A DNA stretch of 49,519 nt from Faecalicatena contorta (lineage in GTDB: Bacteria > Bacillota > Clostridia > Lachnospirales > Lachnospiraceae), in assembly GCF_003149105.1 (NCBI RefSeq), contig NZ_QGDS01000003.1, positions 44,440 to 93,958 on the forward strand, in the 5' to 3' direction. Below the pieces are notes generated by a model that searched no databases, was not told the origin of the DNA, and worked only from the letters and a program-made list of their open reading frames with translations. This document shows positions 24,015-32,763 of this stretch, in pieces (within the stretch, counting starts at the first letter, position 1; each line of letters opens with the position of its first letter). Position numbers and translations under genes: made by a program.

Positions 24015-24974
24015 CTATGCGGCTGATTTTGCTTTCAGTAATCCCGCCTGCTGAATACAATCTGAGCCTACTGCCAATAGTAAAATAATTCCTTTAATAA
24101 CCATCTGCATATAAGAACTGACGTCCATAAGGATCATACCATTGCTCAAAACTCCAATAATCAGAACTCCTGCTATTACATTTGAAATTTTTCCCGAGCC
24201 TCCATTTACACTGACTCCGCCCAATACAACACATGTGATAACATCAAATTCATATCCCAGTCCCGCATTCGGCTGACCCGTGTTAGCCCGTGACAGCATA
24301 ACAATGCCCGCAATTCCGGCAAATAGCCCTGACAATGCGTATACGAGATATTTCACTCTTTTTATATTAATACCTGATAAGGCTGCTGCTTCTTCATTCC
24401 CCCCCAAAGCATAAAAATACCGTCCAAAATATGTTTTCGTAAGAATGAATGCTCCCACTGCAAAGCAAACTATCATAATAACAATTGGAATCGGAACCAC
24501 TCCTATATAGCCCTGTCCAATTTTCAAAAATGATGTGTCAAAGCGGGAAATCGGACGGCCATTACAAATGATATATGCTAAACCGGCGAAAATTGTCTGA
24601 GAAGCAAATGTTACAATCAAAGGAGGCATTTTAATCTCTGCAATAATCCACCCATTTGCAAACCCAATCAGAGTACTGATAATTAATGCACTAATAATTG
24701 CCAATGCTGGATTCCAGTTCATATTTACCATAAAATATGCTGCCGCAATATTCACAAATGAAATTAACGAACCTATTGATAAATCAATACCACCCAGAAG
24801 AATTACATAGGTCATCCCCACAGAGGCAATACCATAAATAGATACCTGTTTTACCACATTTAAAAGGTTATTCGCCGTCATGAAATTGCCATTCATTATC
24901 GTAAAGAAAATAACCATTATTATCAGAAAGGCATAAATTGCTCTGCTTCTTATTATATCGATCGCTTTATTCAT
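24015..24974 (-). CDS. Sugar ABC transporter permease (RbsC-like)
   Basis: 319 residues, almost entirely hydrophobic with eight to ten membrane segments, of the branched-chain/ribose permease family: VILLGGIDLSIGSLISFVNI, the FANGWIIAEIKMPPLIVTFA loop and CVVLGGVSVNGGSGKI, which are hallmarks of RbsC/XylH/AraH. It begins five bases after the ATPase stop, with AAGGA upstream. It forms the membrane channel of the pentose/polyol importer. Confidence 0.92.
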   Translation of the reverse strand: MNKAIDIIRSRAIYAFLIIMVIFFTIMNGNFMTANNLLNVVKQVSIYGIASVGMTYVILLGGIDLSIGSLISFVNIAAAYFMVNMNWNPALAIISALIISTLIGFANGWIIAEIKMPPLIVTFASQTIFAGLAYIICNGRPISRFDTSFLKIGQGYIGVVPIPIVIMIVCFAVGAFILTKTYFGRYFYALGGNEEAAALSGINIKRVKYLVYALSGLFAGIAGIVMLSRANTGQPNAGLGYEFDVITCVVLGGVSVNGGSGKISNVIAGVLIIGVLSNGMILMDVSSYMQMVIKGIILLLAVGSDCIQQAGLLKAKSAA

Positions 24975-24978
24975 AAAT

Positions 24979-26481
24979 TCAATCCTTCCTCTCCATTGAT
25001 GCTAAGCGCATAATTGTTTCTTGATCATATTCATCTTTTTTCAGTTCTCCTGTTATACACCCTTCAGAAAGGATTAAAATTCTATCAGACATTCCCATCA
25101 GCTCTTCCATTTCCGAAGATATCATCAGAACAGCTTTGCCCTGTTCTACCAAACTATTTATAAGCATATAAATTTCCTGCTTTGCACCTACATCAATCCC
25201 CCTTGTTGGTTCATCGAATATCAATAAGTCTACATCTGCAGCCAGCCACTTGGCTAATATCACTTTTTGCTGATTTCCGCCGCTTAAGTTTTTTACAAGT
25301 TGATTTAAGTGAGGAGTTTTAATGGATATCTCATTCTTATATTTATCTGCAATTTCATACTCTTTCTTTATATCTATGACACTCATTTTTGATATCCGAG
25401 GATAAATAGGCATATTAATATTATTTTGAATGCTAAGCCCTAATAATGCACCTTTTGCTTTCCTGTCCTCTGGTACTAATCCGATTCCATAATTGATTGC
25501 CTCTTTGGGATTGCGCGGAGATATTTCTTTTCCATTAAATATAAACGTTCCCGAGGTCTTTTTTTCCATCCCGAAAATCAGTTCTGAAAGTTCTGTCCGG
25601 CCTGCTCCTACCAATCCCCCAAGTCCCAGGACCTCACCTTTATGCAGTTTAAAAGAAATATTCCGGTCTCCATTTCCACAGACATCTATTGCCTCAAGCA
25701 CCACTTCGTCTTTAATACACTTTGAGCTTCTCTGCGGATAAATCTCTGTCAATTCACGCCCCACCATGTATTTTACCAGCTCATCTTTATTGGTTTCTTT
25801 TGTATTTAAGGTAGCCACATACTGCCCGTCCCTCAGAATCGTTACCTGGTCAGACAGCCGGAAAATTTCATCCAACCTGTGAGATATGTAAATAATTGTT
25901 ACACCATTTTCTTTCAGCTGGTCAACAATTGTAAACATACTTTCTACTTCTGCGTTAGTTAATGGCGCTGATGGTTCATCCATAATCAGAATCTGAGCAT
26001 TTTGAGAAACTGCTTTTGCAATTTCTACCATCTGCTGATACCCTACACTTAATTTTTTTACTAAAGTATGGGGATTAATATTTATATGCAGAGAGTCCAG
26101 GATTTTCTTTGATTCTCTCTCCATTGCTTTTTGGTCCACAACAATTCCTTTCCGAATTGCCCTTCCAAGAAAAATGTTCTCAGCAACCGATAAATCTCCA
26201 ACCAGGTTGAACTCCTGGTAAATGACACCTACACCGTTTTGCTCGGAAAGCTTCGGTGTCATACTCCGGAACACTTCTCCATTAATAACAATTTCCCCTT
26301 CTGATGGTTCAATTGCACCACTGCAGGTTTTTATAAGTGTTGATTTACCAGCTCCATTTTCTCCTACTAAAGCATGGACTTCTCCTCTGCGTATCTGAAG
26401 TGATACATCCTTTAATGCAACAACGCCGGGATAAAATTTAGATATGTGCTTCATTTCCAGTATATTGTCAATCGCATTCAT
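24979..26481 (-). CDS. Sugar ABC transporter ATP-binding protein (RbsA/MglA-like, two nucleotide-binding domains)
   Basis: 500 residues with two fused ABC domains. The first has Walker A GENGAGKST (residues 40-48), LSVGYQQMVEIAKA and LIMDEPSAPLT. The second has the degenerate loop GLVGAGRTEL and intact LSGGNQQKVILAKWL and LIFDEPTRGIDVGAK, as usual for sugar importers of the CUT2 group. The start at 26481 is chosen over 26520 because AAAGGG precedes it. A hairpin lies between this gene and the binding-protein gene upstream. Confidence 0.93.
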   Translation of the reverse strand: MNAIDNILEMKHISKFYPGVVALKDVSLQIRRGEVHALVGENGAGKSTLIKTCSGAIEPSEGEIVINGEVFRSMTPKLSEQNGVGVIYQEFNLVGDLSVAENIFLGRAIRKGIVVDQKAMERESKKILDSLHININPHTLVKKLSVGYQQMVEIAKAVSQNAQILIMDEPSAPLTNAEVESMFTIVDQLKENGVTIIYISHRLDEIFRLSDQVTILRDGQYVATLNTKETNKDELVKYMVGRELTEIYPQRSSKCIKDEVVLEAIDVCGNGDRNISFKLHKGEVLGLGGLVGAGRTELSELIFGMEKKTSGTFIFNGKEISPRNPKEAINYGIGLVPEDRKAKGALLGLSIQNNINMPIYPRISKMSVIDIKKEYEIADKYKNEISIKTPHLNQLVKNLSGGNQQKVILAKWLAADVDLLIFDEPTRGIDVGAKQEIYMLINSLVEQGKAVLMISSEMEELMGMSDRILILSEGCITGELKKDEYDQETIMRLASMERKD

Positions 26482-26509
26482 ATTCTGTCCCTTTCTGGTT
26501 ATTATCGAA

Positions 26510-26545
26510 AAGATGCGCACTAAGACAGTGCAAAGCGCGCATCTT
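26510..26545 (-). promoter_or_regulatory. Intercistronic hairpin between binding-protein and ATPase genes
   Basis: AAGATGCGC and GCGCATCTT form perfect 9-base arms, followed by TTTTC on the minus strand. Such hairpins usually stabilise the binding-protein mRNA or partly terminate, so the binding protein is made in excess of the membrane parts. Confidence 0.6.
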
Positions 26546-26579
26546 CATTTCTATTTTTCTTTCTTATAAATATGTATGA

Positions 26580-27593
26580 TTACTTTCCAACCATTTCTTT
26601 TAAATTATCAACGTTTACCGGAATAAGGTCTCTATAAACATTTTGATCCATTTCTTCGCCGTTTGCTAATCTGATTGCAATATCATATACTGTTTCACCA
26701 CACACTGTTGGATTTCCTGTAATTGCAACACATACACGGTTAAATTCTCCATTTTCCATGGATGCTACCGTTTCATCCGTTAAATCTGTTGAAAAGATTC
26801 CCACATTATCAGGTACTTCGCTTCCATAAAGCCCCTTAAACGCTTCGTTTGCTCCAGCAGCTCCGCCACCGCCGATACAGCATACAACTTTTACATTTGG
26901 AGATGCCTGTAAAATAGTTTCCATAGCATTAAGTCCCTCTGTGGGATCAATCGCCGGCTGATTGGCAACAACCTTTGCATTCGGCGCGGATTTTTTTAAT
27001 GCATCCAAAATACCATTTTCTCTTTCCAAAAGAATGGGCGTCTGAGGATACCCTAAAACTGCCACTTCACATTCTTCATCACTAAACTTTTCATTGATAA
27101 ACTCAGCTGCCTGTTCTCCAATTGCATAACCTAAATCATAGTTTTTGATAATCCAGTTCACATCTGTATTTTCCATTTCTTCATCCCATGCGATTACCTT
27201 AATTCCGGCATCCCGGGCTTTTTGGCATGCGGCTTCTATTGCATCCGGGTCAACAGGATTAACTACGATAATGTCACAATCAGAGGTTATAAAGTTTTCA
27301 ATCTGATTAATTTGTGTATTGGCATTCTCATTACTTTCTACAACAACCACAGAGTTTCCGTCTTCTTCTGCTGCTTTCTGGATTGCGTCCATCTGCTGTG
27401 CCCACACCTGGTTGCCAAGAGTTTGTATCGCCAGTCCGATTTTCACGCCGCTTTCTGCGTCTCCTTCACTTTCTCCATTTTGTTCTGTTTTTGCATCGGA
27501 AGGTTCTTCCTTTGAACTGCCTCCCTGTCCGCAGCCTGCCATTGCGACTGCCATAGCCATTGTCAACAACATTGCCAGCACTTTCTTTTTCAT
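26580..27593 (-). CDS. Sugar/polyol ABC transporter substrate-binding lipoprotein (RbsB-like)
   Basis: 337 residues. A lipoprotein signal peptide ends in AMAGC (Cys21), then an acidic Ser/Glu linker, then a periplasmic binding protein of type 1 fold: VKIGLAIQTLGNQVWAQQMD, IIVVNPVDPDAIEAACQKA, IKVIAWDEEM and VKVVCCIGGGGAAGANEAF. It is the extracellular substrate receptor of the importer. GGAGG lies seven bases before the start. The ligand is probably the pentitol or pentose used by the downstream enzymes. Confidence 0.93.
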   Translation of the reverse strand: MKKKVLAMLLTMAMAVAMAGCGQGGSSKEEPSDAKTEQNGESEGDAESGVKIGLAIQTLGNQVWAQQMDAIQKAAEEDGNSVVVVESNENANTQINQIENFITSDCDIIVVNPVDPDAIEAACQKARDAGIKVIAWDEEMENTDVNWIIKNYDLGYAIGEQAAEFINEKFSDEECEVAVLGYPQTPILLERENGILDALKKSAPNAKVVANQPAIDPTEGLNAMETILQASPNVKVVCCIGGGGAAGANEAFKGLYGSEVPDNVGIFSTDLTDETVASMENGEFNRVCVAITGNPTVCGETVYDIAIRLANGEEMDQNVYRDLIPVNVDNLKEMVGK

Positions 27594-27662
27594 ACCATTA
27601 CCTCCTAAATTTTCATTTTTTCTTTATGTTGACAGCCTTTGCTGTAACATACTGCCAGGTTG

Positions 27663-28697
27663 TTAATCCAGATTCCCATTTGGAAGAATCACAAATTTTC
27701 CTTTTGCCCGTTTTTGGGCATCCCCTAATACTTCCGCCACTCCTTCTAAGGGTTCAAAGCCTCCCAGCATAGATGTGACATCAATCCGGTGTGTGTTAAT
27801 GAGTTCTACGGCCCGCGCCATCGTATAAGGGCTGCAGTAAGACCCGCACACTGTAATTTCTTTTTGAAATACTGTATAAGTCTTCAAATCCATAGCCGCA
27901 TCAAGAGCCGTAACTGCAAACAACACAACTGTTCCCTGTTTATCAACGATTTCAATTGCTTCTTCTGATGTGCTTCTCAGTCCACAGCACTCAATCGCCA
28001 CTCTAATATGTACCATCTTATTTTTTTGCAATACTTCTTTTACTTTTTGCTCAAGTGGATTGATTACTACATCCGCACCCAGTTTAAGGGCCATTTCTCT
28101 GCGTTCATCTACCGGCTCTATCAATGCAACTTTCGAGGCTCCTTTTAACTTTGCCAGTTGAAGCATCAGCAGACCAATCATTCCGCCGCCGTAGATAGCA
28201 ACGTTGTCACCTGGCTTAATATTGCTGCGGTCAATACCATTAATGCAGCATGCCAGAGGTTCTGCCATCGCACCTTCGATATATGTAGTATTATTTTCCA
28301 GATGATGAATCAGTCTGCTCTTAACCTTGCAATACTGAGAAAACCCACCATCTACATTCGTCCCGATGGCCCTCATGTGGTCACAATGGCTCATCATCCC
28401 CGATGCACAATAGAAGCATTCTCCACAATTATCTGCAGGGTCAACACAAACCCTGTCTCCCACTTTACAATTCGTTACCGCACTTCCTGTTTTTGTAATA
28501 ATTCCAGAAAACTCATGCCCCTGTACCTGTGGTGGAATTGTTGTTGTAGAGCCTTGGTCGCCTTCATAAATATGAAGGTCCGACCCACATACTCCACAGG
28601 CCATAACCTGAATCAAAACTTCTTCAGCTTCTAATTCTGGAATTTCACGTTCAACTACGCGAATATCATGTCTTCCATAAAATACTGCACTTTTCAT
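27663..28697 (-). CDS. Zinc-dependent medium-chain alcohol/polyol dehydrogenase, second copy in the operon
   Basis: 344 residues. Catalytic zinc ligands Cys37 (ACGVCGSDLH) and His61-Glu62 (GHEFSG); structural zinc Cys 91, 94, 97 and 105. GGGMIGLLMLQLAKLKGAS is the cofactor loop. It resembles L-threonine, butanediol and sorbitol dehydrogenases and differs clearly from the other dehydrogenase of the operon, so the two probably act on different substrates or steps. It is the first gene of the operon. The start at 28697 has GAGGAG seven bases before it; the longer frame from 28784 covers the promoter leader. Confidence 0.9.
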   Translation of the reverse strand: MKSAVFYGRHDIRVVEREIPELEAEEVLIQVMACGVCGSDLHIYEGDQGSTTTIPPQVQGHEFSGIITKTGSAVTNCKVGDRVCVDPADNCGECFYCASGMMSHCDHMRAIGTNVDGGFSQYCKVKSRLIHHLENNTTYIEGAMAEPLACCINGIDRSNIKPGDNVAIYGGGMIGLLMLQLAKLKGASKVALIEPVDERREMALKLGADVVINPLEQKVKEVLQKNKMVHIRVAIECCGLRSTSEEAIEIVDKQGTVVLFAVTALDAAMDLKTYTVFQKEITVCGSYCSPYTMARAVELINTHRIDVTSMLGGFEPLEGVAEVLGDAQKRAKGKFVILPNGNLD

Positions 28698-28774
28698 AGT
28701 TGTTCTCCTCTGCTCTTGCTTATATCTTTTTGAAGTTGGTAATAAATTTATATAATTAACTTTTTTCGTTTTTA

Positions 28775-28803
28775 ATATTAGCACATGAATCTTTTTCCGT
28801 CAA
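28775..28803 (-). promoter_or_regulatory. Promoter of the pentitol operon
   Basis: TTGACG (28803-28798), a spacer of 17, and an extended -10 TGCTAATAT (TAATAT at 28780-28775), about 70 bases before the first start codon. The AT-rich leader contains AAGTT and AACTT as a loose inverted repeat that could be part of a ROK operator. Nothing else is visible between this promoter and the fumarase terminator at 29013. Confidence 0.75.
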
Positions 28804-29012
28804 TATCATTTTGTTTATTTTATATATTTTTTTCCACTTGTTATATCTATGGTTTGTTAATATTTTATCTTATTATTCATCAAAAGTCCTTATCATTCCT
28901 ATAAAACCTATATTTTTTCAATATTTTCGCTTAAAACAGAATATATGTTAAACTTTTCCATTTTCAGAGTTATATCCAATTATTTGTTTACGCTAAAAAC
29001 CATTATAAACAA

Positions 29013-29045
29013 AAAGGAAAACACGGTATCTCCATGTTTTCCTTT
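29013..29045 (-). terminator. Terminator after fumarase
   Basis: Fourteen-base arms (AAAGGAAAACACGG and CCATGTTTTCCTTT, one G-U pair) around five bases, followed by a T-rich run on the minus strand. It is about 130 bases after the fumarase stop. Confidence 0.85.
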
Positions 29046-29175
29046 ATAAACCATATTCCTAAAAATACTTTTACCTTTTTGCAATACTTATACTGTCTAA
29101 ACTTTTATACATCCATTCTTATTTGTGCAGCATCTTTGGTTAAATAGTTATACTTTTTTATTATCACGTCATCCT

Positions 29176-30540
29176 CTATACCATTATTTCCGGTTTTACT
29201 TTTTCGTCATATTCTTCCCCTGTCATGTAGCCCAGTGCTATTACAGAATCTCGTAATGTTGTGCTTTCTTTAAACGCTTTCTTTGCAGCAGCTGCCGCTT
29301 TCTCATAACCGATTTCCGGTGTCAGGCAAGTAACTAACATTAATGAACGTTTCAAATTATCGTTCATTTTTCCACAATTTGCTTCAAGACCATTCAGACA
29401 ATGTTTCTCAAAGGAATAGATTCCATCTGACAACAGCCGTATTGACTGAAGCATATTATATGCCAGTACAGGCATAAATACATTTAACTGAAAATTCCCT
29501 TGTGATGCAGCAAAACCTACCGCCGCATCATTTCCCATCACCTGCACAGCAATCATTGTAATTGCCTCACACTGAGTAGGATTCACTTTTCCAGGCATAA
29601 TCGAGCTTCCAGGTTCATTTTCCGGAATACGAATCTCATTTATTCCGCATCGCGGTCCACTTGCCAGCCACCGGATATCATTTGCAATTTTCATAAGATT
29701 TGCCGCAAGAGCCTTTAGAGCACCATGCACAAAAACATATGCATCCTTGGAAGTCAGTGCATGGAACTTATTTTCCGCAGGAAAGAAAGATTCACCTGTA
29801 ACTTCTGAGATTACACGAGTACAATCTTTATCAAACCCCTCCGGGCAATTCAGGCCTGTACCGACTGCCGTTCCTCCTATTGCCAAATACCGTAAATGCT
29901 GCACTGCTTTCTGAATCATTATTCTATTCTCTTCCAGCATGCCTCTCCAGCCACTGATTTCCTGCGAAAAACGGATTGGTACTGCATCCTGAAGATGAGT
30001 CCGGCCAATCTTTATAACATCTTGATTTTCTTTTTCCAGCCGTCTCAGCGTATCAATCATGTTGTTTGCTGCAGGAATCAACCGCTCTTGAATTTCCATT
30101 ACTGCCGCAATATTCATCGCCGTAGGAAATGTATCATTAGAACTCTGTGACATATTGATATGGTCATTTGGATGCAGGTTCAGGTTCTGATAATTCCGAT
30201 TTGCTATATGCGCAACCACTTCGTTAACATTCATATTACTCTGAGTCCCGCTTCCTGTTTGCCAAACTTTCAACGGAAACTCCTCGGTATACTTTCCTTC
30301 CGCAATCTCCTTGCAGACTTCCAAAATAGCAGTCTTTTGTTCCTCCGTCAGCTTTTTCCGGTCATAATTTACTTCCGCCGCTGCACTTTTTAATATGACA
30401 AGCGCTTTTATAATTTCTTCCGGCATACATTCATTCCCAATTGCAAAATTTTGATAACTGCGTTGTGTCTGCGCTCCCCAGCAATGATTTGCCGGGACCT
30501 TTATTTCTCCTATTGTGTCATGTTCTATCCGGTACTCCAT
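29176..30540 (-). CDS. fumC: Fumarate hydratase class II
   Basis: 454 residues, of the usual FumC length and iron-independent class. Landmarks: KVWQTGSGTQSNMNVNEV, HINMSQSSNDTFPTAMN, GRTHLQDAVPIRFSQE and the family signature GSSIMPGKVNPTQCEA. It interconverts fumarate and malate. The start at 30540 has GGAGGGA upstream and is preferred over 30558. It stands alone between two sugar operons and has its own terminator. The 285 bases upstream hold an imperfect direct repeat of TGTGGTAT (around 30713-30732) with a weak -10 TATTAT, but no clear promoter. Confidence 0.95.
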   Translation of the reverse strand: MEYRIEHDTIGEIKVPANHCWGAQTQRSYQNFAIGNECMPEEIIKALVILKSAAAEVNYDRKKLTEEQKTAILEVCKEIAEGKYTEEFPLKVWQTGSGTQSNMNVNEVVAHIANRNYQNLNLHPNDHINMSQSSNDTFPTAMNIAAVMEIQERLIPAANNMIDTLRRLEKENQDVIKIGRTHLQDAVPIRFSQEISGWRGMLEENRIMIQKAVQHLRYLAIGGTAVGTGLNCPEGFDKDCTRVISEVTGESFFPAENKFHALTSKDAYVFVHGALKALAANLMKIANDIRWLASGPRCGINEIRIPENEPGSSIMPGKVNPTQCEAITMIAVQVMGNDAAVGFAASQGNFQLNVFMPVLAYNMLQSIRLLSDGIYSFEKHCLNGLEANCGKMNDNLKRSLMLVTCLTPEIGYEKAAAAAKKAFKESTTLRDSVIALGYMTGEEYDEKVKPEIMV

Positions 30541-30824
30541 TTTTCTCCCTCCTGTCATATAAACTATCTTGCATTTTTCAAAAACAGCTCTTTACCAGAA
30601 ATTTCCGTATCTGCGGTTATACAAAGCAAAATTTGTTTCACACAACATTCCTTTCTTGCAAAGGCCCTGTATTCCGGGACGTAGCACAATCGGTTTTTCT
30701 GTCGTTTTATAATACCACAGTTATACCACACATTTCTATAAATATGACGAAAACCAAAGTCCAGAATTTTTTATAGCCAAACCGGGAGCACTTAGATTTT
30801 TTAGGAGTTCAGAGTTCAATGGTA

Positions 30825-31730
30825 TCATTTACCTAACAATTCTTTTTCTATTCTCTCTCTCGCTTCCGGTGCTTGTCTATCCATTTTCTCAGGAAAACCA
30901 AAGTACGATACGCAAGCTATTGATTCTCCACCTATTCTAAAGTCACGGTTAGCAAAATCCATATCTCGCAGAGTACTGAATATCTCTGCAAAATTCACAT
31001 CCCCTTCACCCATTGCAAGATGCTGGTGAACTGTAACGTCAGCACTGCCACGATTATTTAACCACGGCGGATTTACGATATAACGGCAATCCATTTCCTG
31101 GTTAAACGTATCTGCAAATAATACATGAGACAAATCCTCGCCAGCATATTCCAGCATATTACGAACATCTCCTTTCCCTGTATCATAGAAGAATCCATGC
31201 GCACTGGCATATACATATTTTAAATAGTCTGAGCGGAATGATTTTACCATATCACAACATTCATTATTTAGCTCACAAAAATCATAAGGATGAGATTGCA
31301 CTTCCACACGAATTTCCTCGCGCTCAATAATTGGCAAAAGTTCTTCCACCGAACGGAACCACATACCGTTACTGATTTCTTGCTGATTTGGATCACCTGC
31401 AAGCTCTGTGTTGATGACCCGAACCCCTAAATCTACCGCAATCTCTATCAGCCTCTTCCAATTTTTAACTGCAAATCTCCTTTGCTCTTCAGTTGGTCCT
31501 GACCAGCGATAAACACAAATCAAAGACGATATTTCCACACCTGTTTCTTTTAACGCTTTTCGATATTCCTGCTCACACTCTCTAGAAAAGAGCGGATGTT
31601 TGTAAAATGGGTTAATCCTTGGATGGGGCGATTGTTCAATGTATTTATATCCCCAATCAGCTACCTGATGAACCATCCGGTTAATATCCATTTGTTTAGT
31701 TAATACATCAACATCAAATGCTATTTTCAT
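30825..31730 (-). CDS. Sugar phosphate isomerase/epimerase family TIM-barrel protein
   Basis: 301 residues of the xylose isomerase-like (AP endonuclease 2) TIM-barrel superfamily: ADWGYKYIEQSPHP, VINTELAGDPNQ with a metal-ligand Glu, EVQSHPYDF with His, and YASAHGFFYDTGKGDV. Members are metal-dependent isomerases, epimerases, dehydratases or lyases; which one is not visible. It is the last gene of the second sugar operon, 16 bases after the permease stop, with AGGGGG upstream. A second member of the superfamily is the first gene of the same operon. Confidence 0.8.
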   Translation of the reverse strand: MKIAFDVDVLTKQMDINRMVHQVADWGYKYIEQSPHPRINPFYKHPLFSRECEQEYRKALKETGVEISSLICVYRWSGPTEEQRRFAVKNWKRLIEIAVDLGVRVINTELAGDPNQQEISNGMWFRSVEELLPIIEREEIRVEVQSHPYDFCELNNECCDMVKSFRSDYLKYVYASAHGFFYDTGKGDVRNMLEYAGEDLSHVLFADTFNQEMDCRYIVNPPWLNNRGSADVTVHQHLAMGEGDVNFAEIFSTLRDMDFANRDFRIGGESIACVSYFGFPEKMDRQAPEARERIEKELLGK

Positions 31731-31746
31731 ACGAACGCCCCCTTCT

Positions 31747-32748
31747 TTATTTCTTCACGGCATTTTTACGCATATCTATAATAACTGCTCCGATAATGAT
31801 TGCTCCCTCAACAATTTCTTGCCAATAAGCATCTAATCCCAGTAAAGTCATACCATTGCGCAAAACACCTAATACTAATGCACCTACAACAGCGCCCCAA
31901 ATAGTTCCAATTCCGCCGGACTGGCTAGTTCCACCTATAGTTGTGGCTGCAATAGCAGTTAGTTCATAACCTTTGGCAGCCCCAGGATGCACACTCTGAA
32001 CTCGGCCCGCAAATACAACTGCAGCAACACCACACATAATTCCACAAAAAGCAAACACACTGATTATAGCCTTACTAATATTAATTCCAGAAACTTCAGC
32101 CGCATTAATATTTCCACCTATAGCATATGCATCAGTTCCAAAACGGGTATGGTTTAGTAAAATAAACGTAACTATAATACAGATAATGTATATGATTACC
32201 GGAACTGGAAATCCTCCCACTGTACCGCCCAATTTTATTAAAGCCGGTTGAAAGTTTGTTAGTGGTTTGCCTCCCGAATAAATCAAACAAGCCCCTCGCA
32301 CAATTGTAGTCATTCCTAATGTTGCAATAAAAGCCGGAATACCTGTTTTTGCTACCAGAAACCCACTAAAACCACAACAGAGCATGCCTACCAGCAAACA
32401 TGCAATAATAGGAACAATAATTGGCAATTGAGGTAAACCTTCAAACATCTTATCTCCAGCAGTTGCAATCTGAGACAAACTTGCCAGAACCAAGCCGGAA
32501 AATGCTACAATCGACCCTAATGATAGGTCAATTCCTTTCGCAATGATTACTGGGGTTACCCCCAATGCCATGATCCCAAAGATACAACTTTGCGTTAATA
32601 CGTTTAATAAATTACTGCGTGATAAAAATTGTGGTTTGATGATACTGATAAGAATTACCATGATGACTAAAACAAATACAATTCCATATGTGGAAAGTAC
32701 TTCTTTTAGATTTAAGCGTTTTACACTACTTTCTTTTACCTCTTGCAT
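31747..32748 (-). CDS. Sugar ABC transporter permease (RbsC-like)
   Basis: 333 residues, strongly hydrophobic, with the family landmarks VIIAKGIDLSLGSIVAFSGL, FSGFLVAKTGIPAFIATLGM and AATTIGGTSQSGGIGTI. It is the membrane subunit of the second sugar importer. It begins 15 bases after the ATPase stop codon, with GGGGGAG upstream. It is clearly homologous to, but well diverged from, the permease at 24015-24974, so the two importers are not a recent duplication. Confidence 0.92.
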   Translation of the reverse strand: MQEVKESSVKRLNLKEVLSTYGIVFVLVIMVILISIIKPQFLSRSNLLNVLTQSCIFGIMALGVTPVIIAKGIDLSLGSIVAFSGLVLASLSQIATAGDKMFEGLPQLPIIVPIIACLLVGMLCCGFSGFLVAKTGIPAFIATLGMTTIVRGACLIYSGGKPLTNFQPALIKLGGTVGGFPVPVIIYIICIIVTFILLNHTRFGTDAYAIGGNINAAEVSGINISKAIISVFAFCGIMCGVAAVVFAGRVQSVHPGAAKGYELTAIAATTIGGTSQSGGIGTIWGAVVGALVLGVLRNGMTLLGLDAYWQEIVEGAIIIGAVIIDMRKNAVKK

Positions 32749-32763
32749 TTCTTCTCCCCCTAT

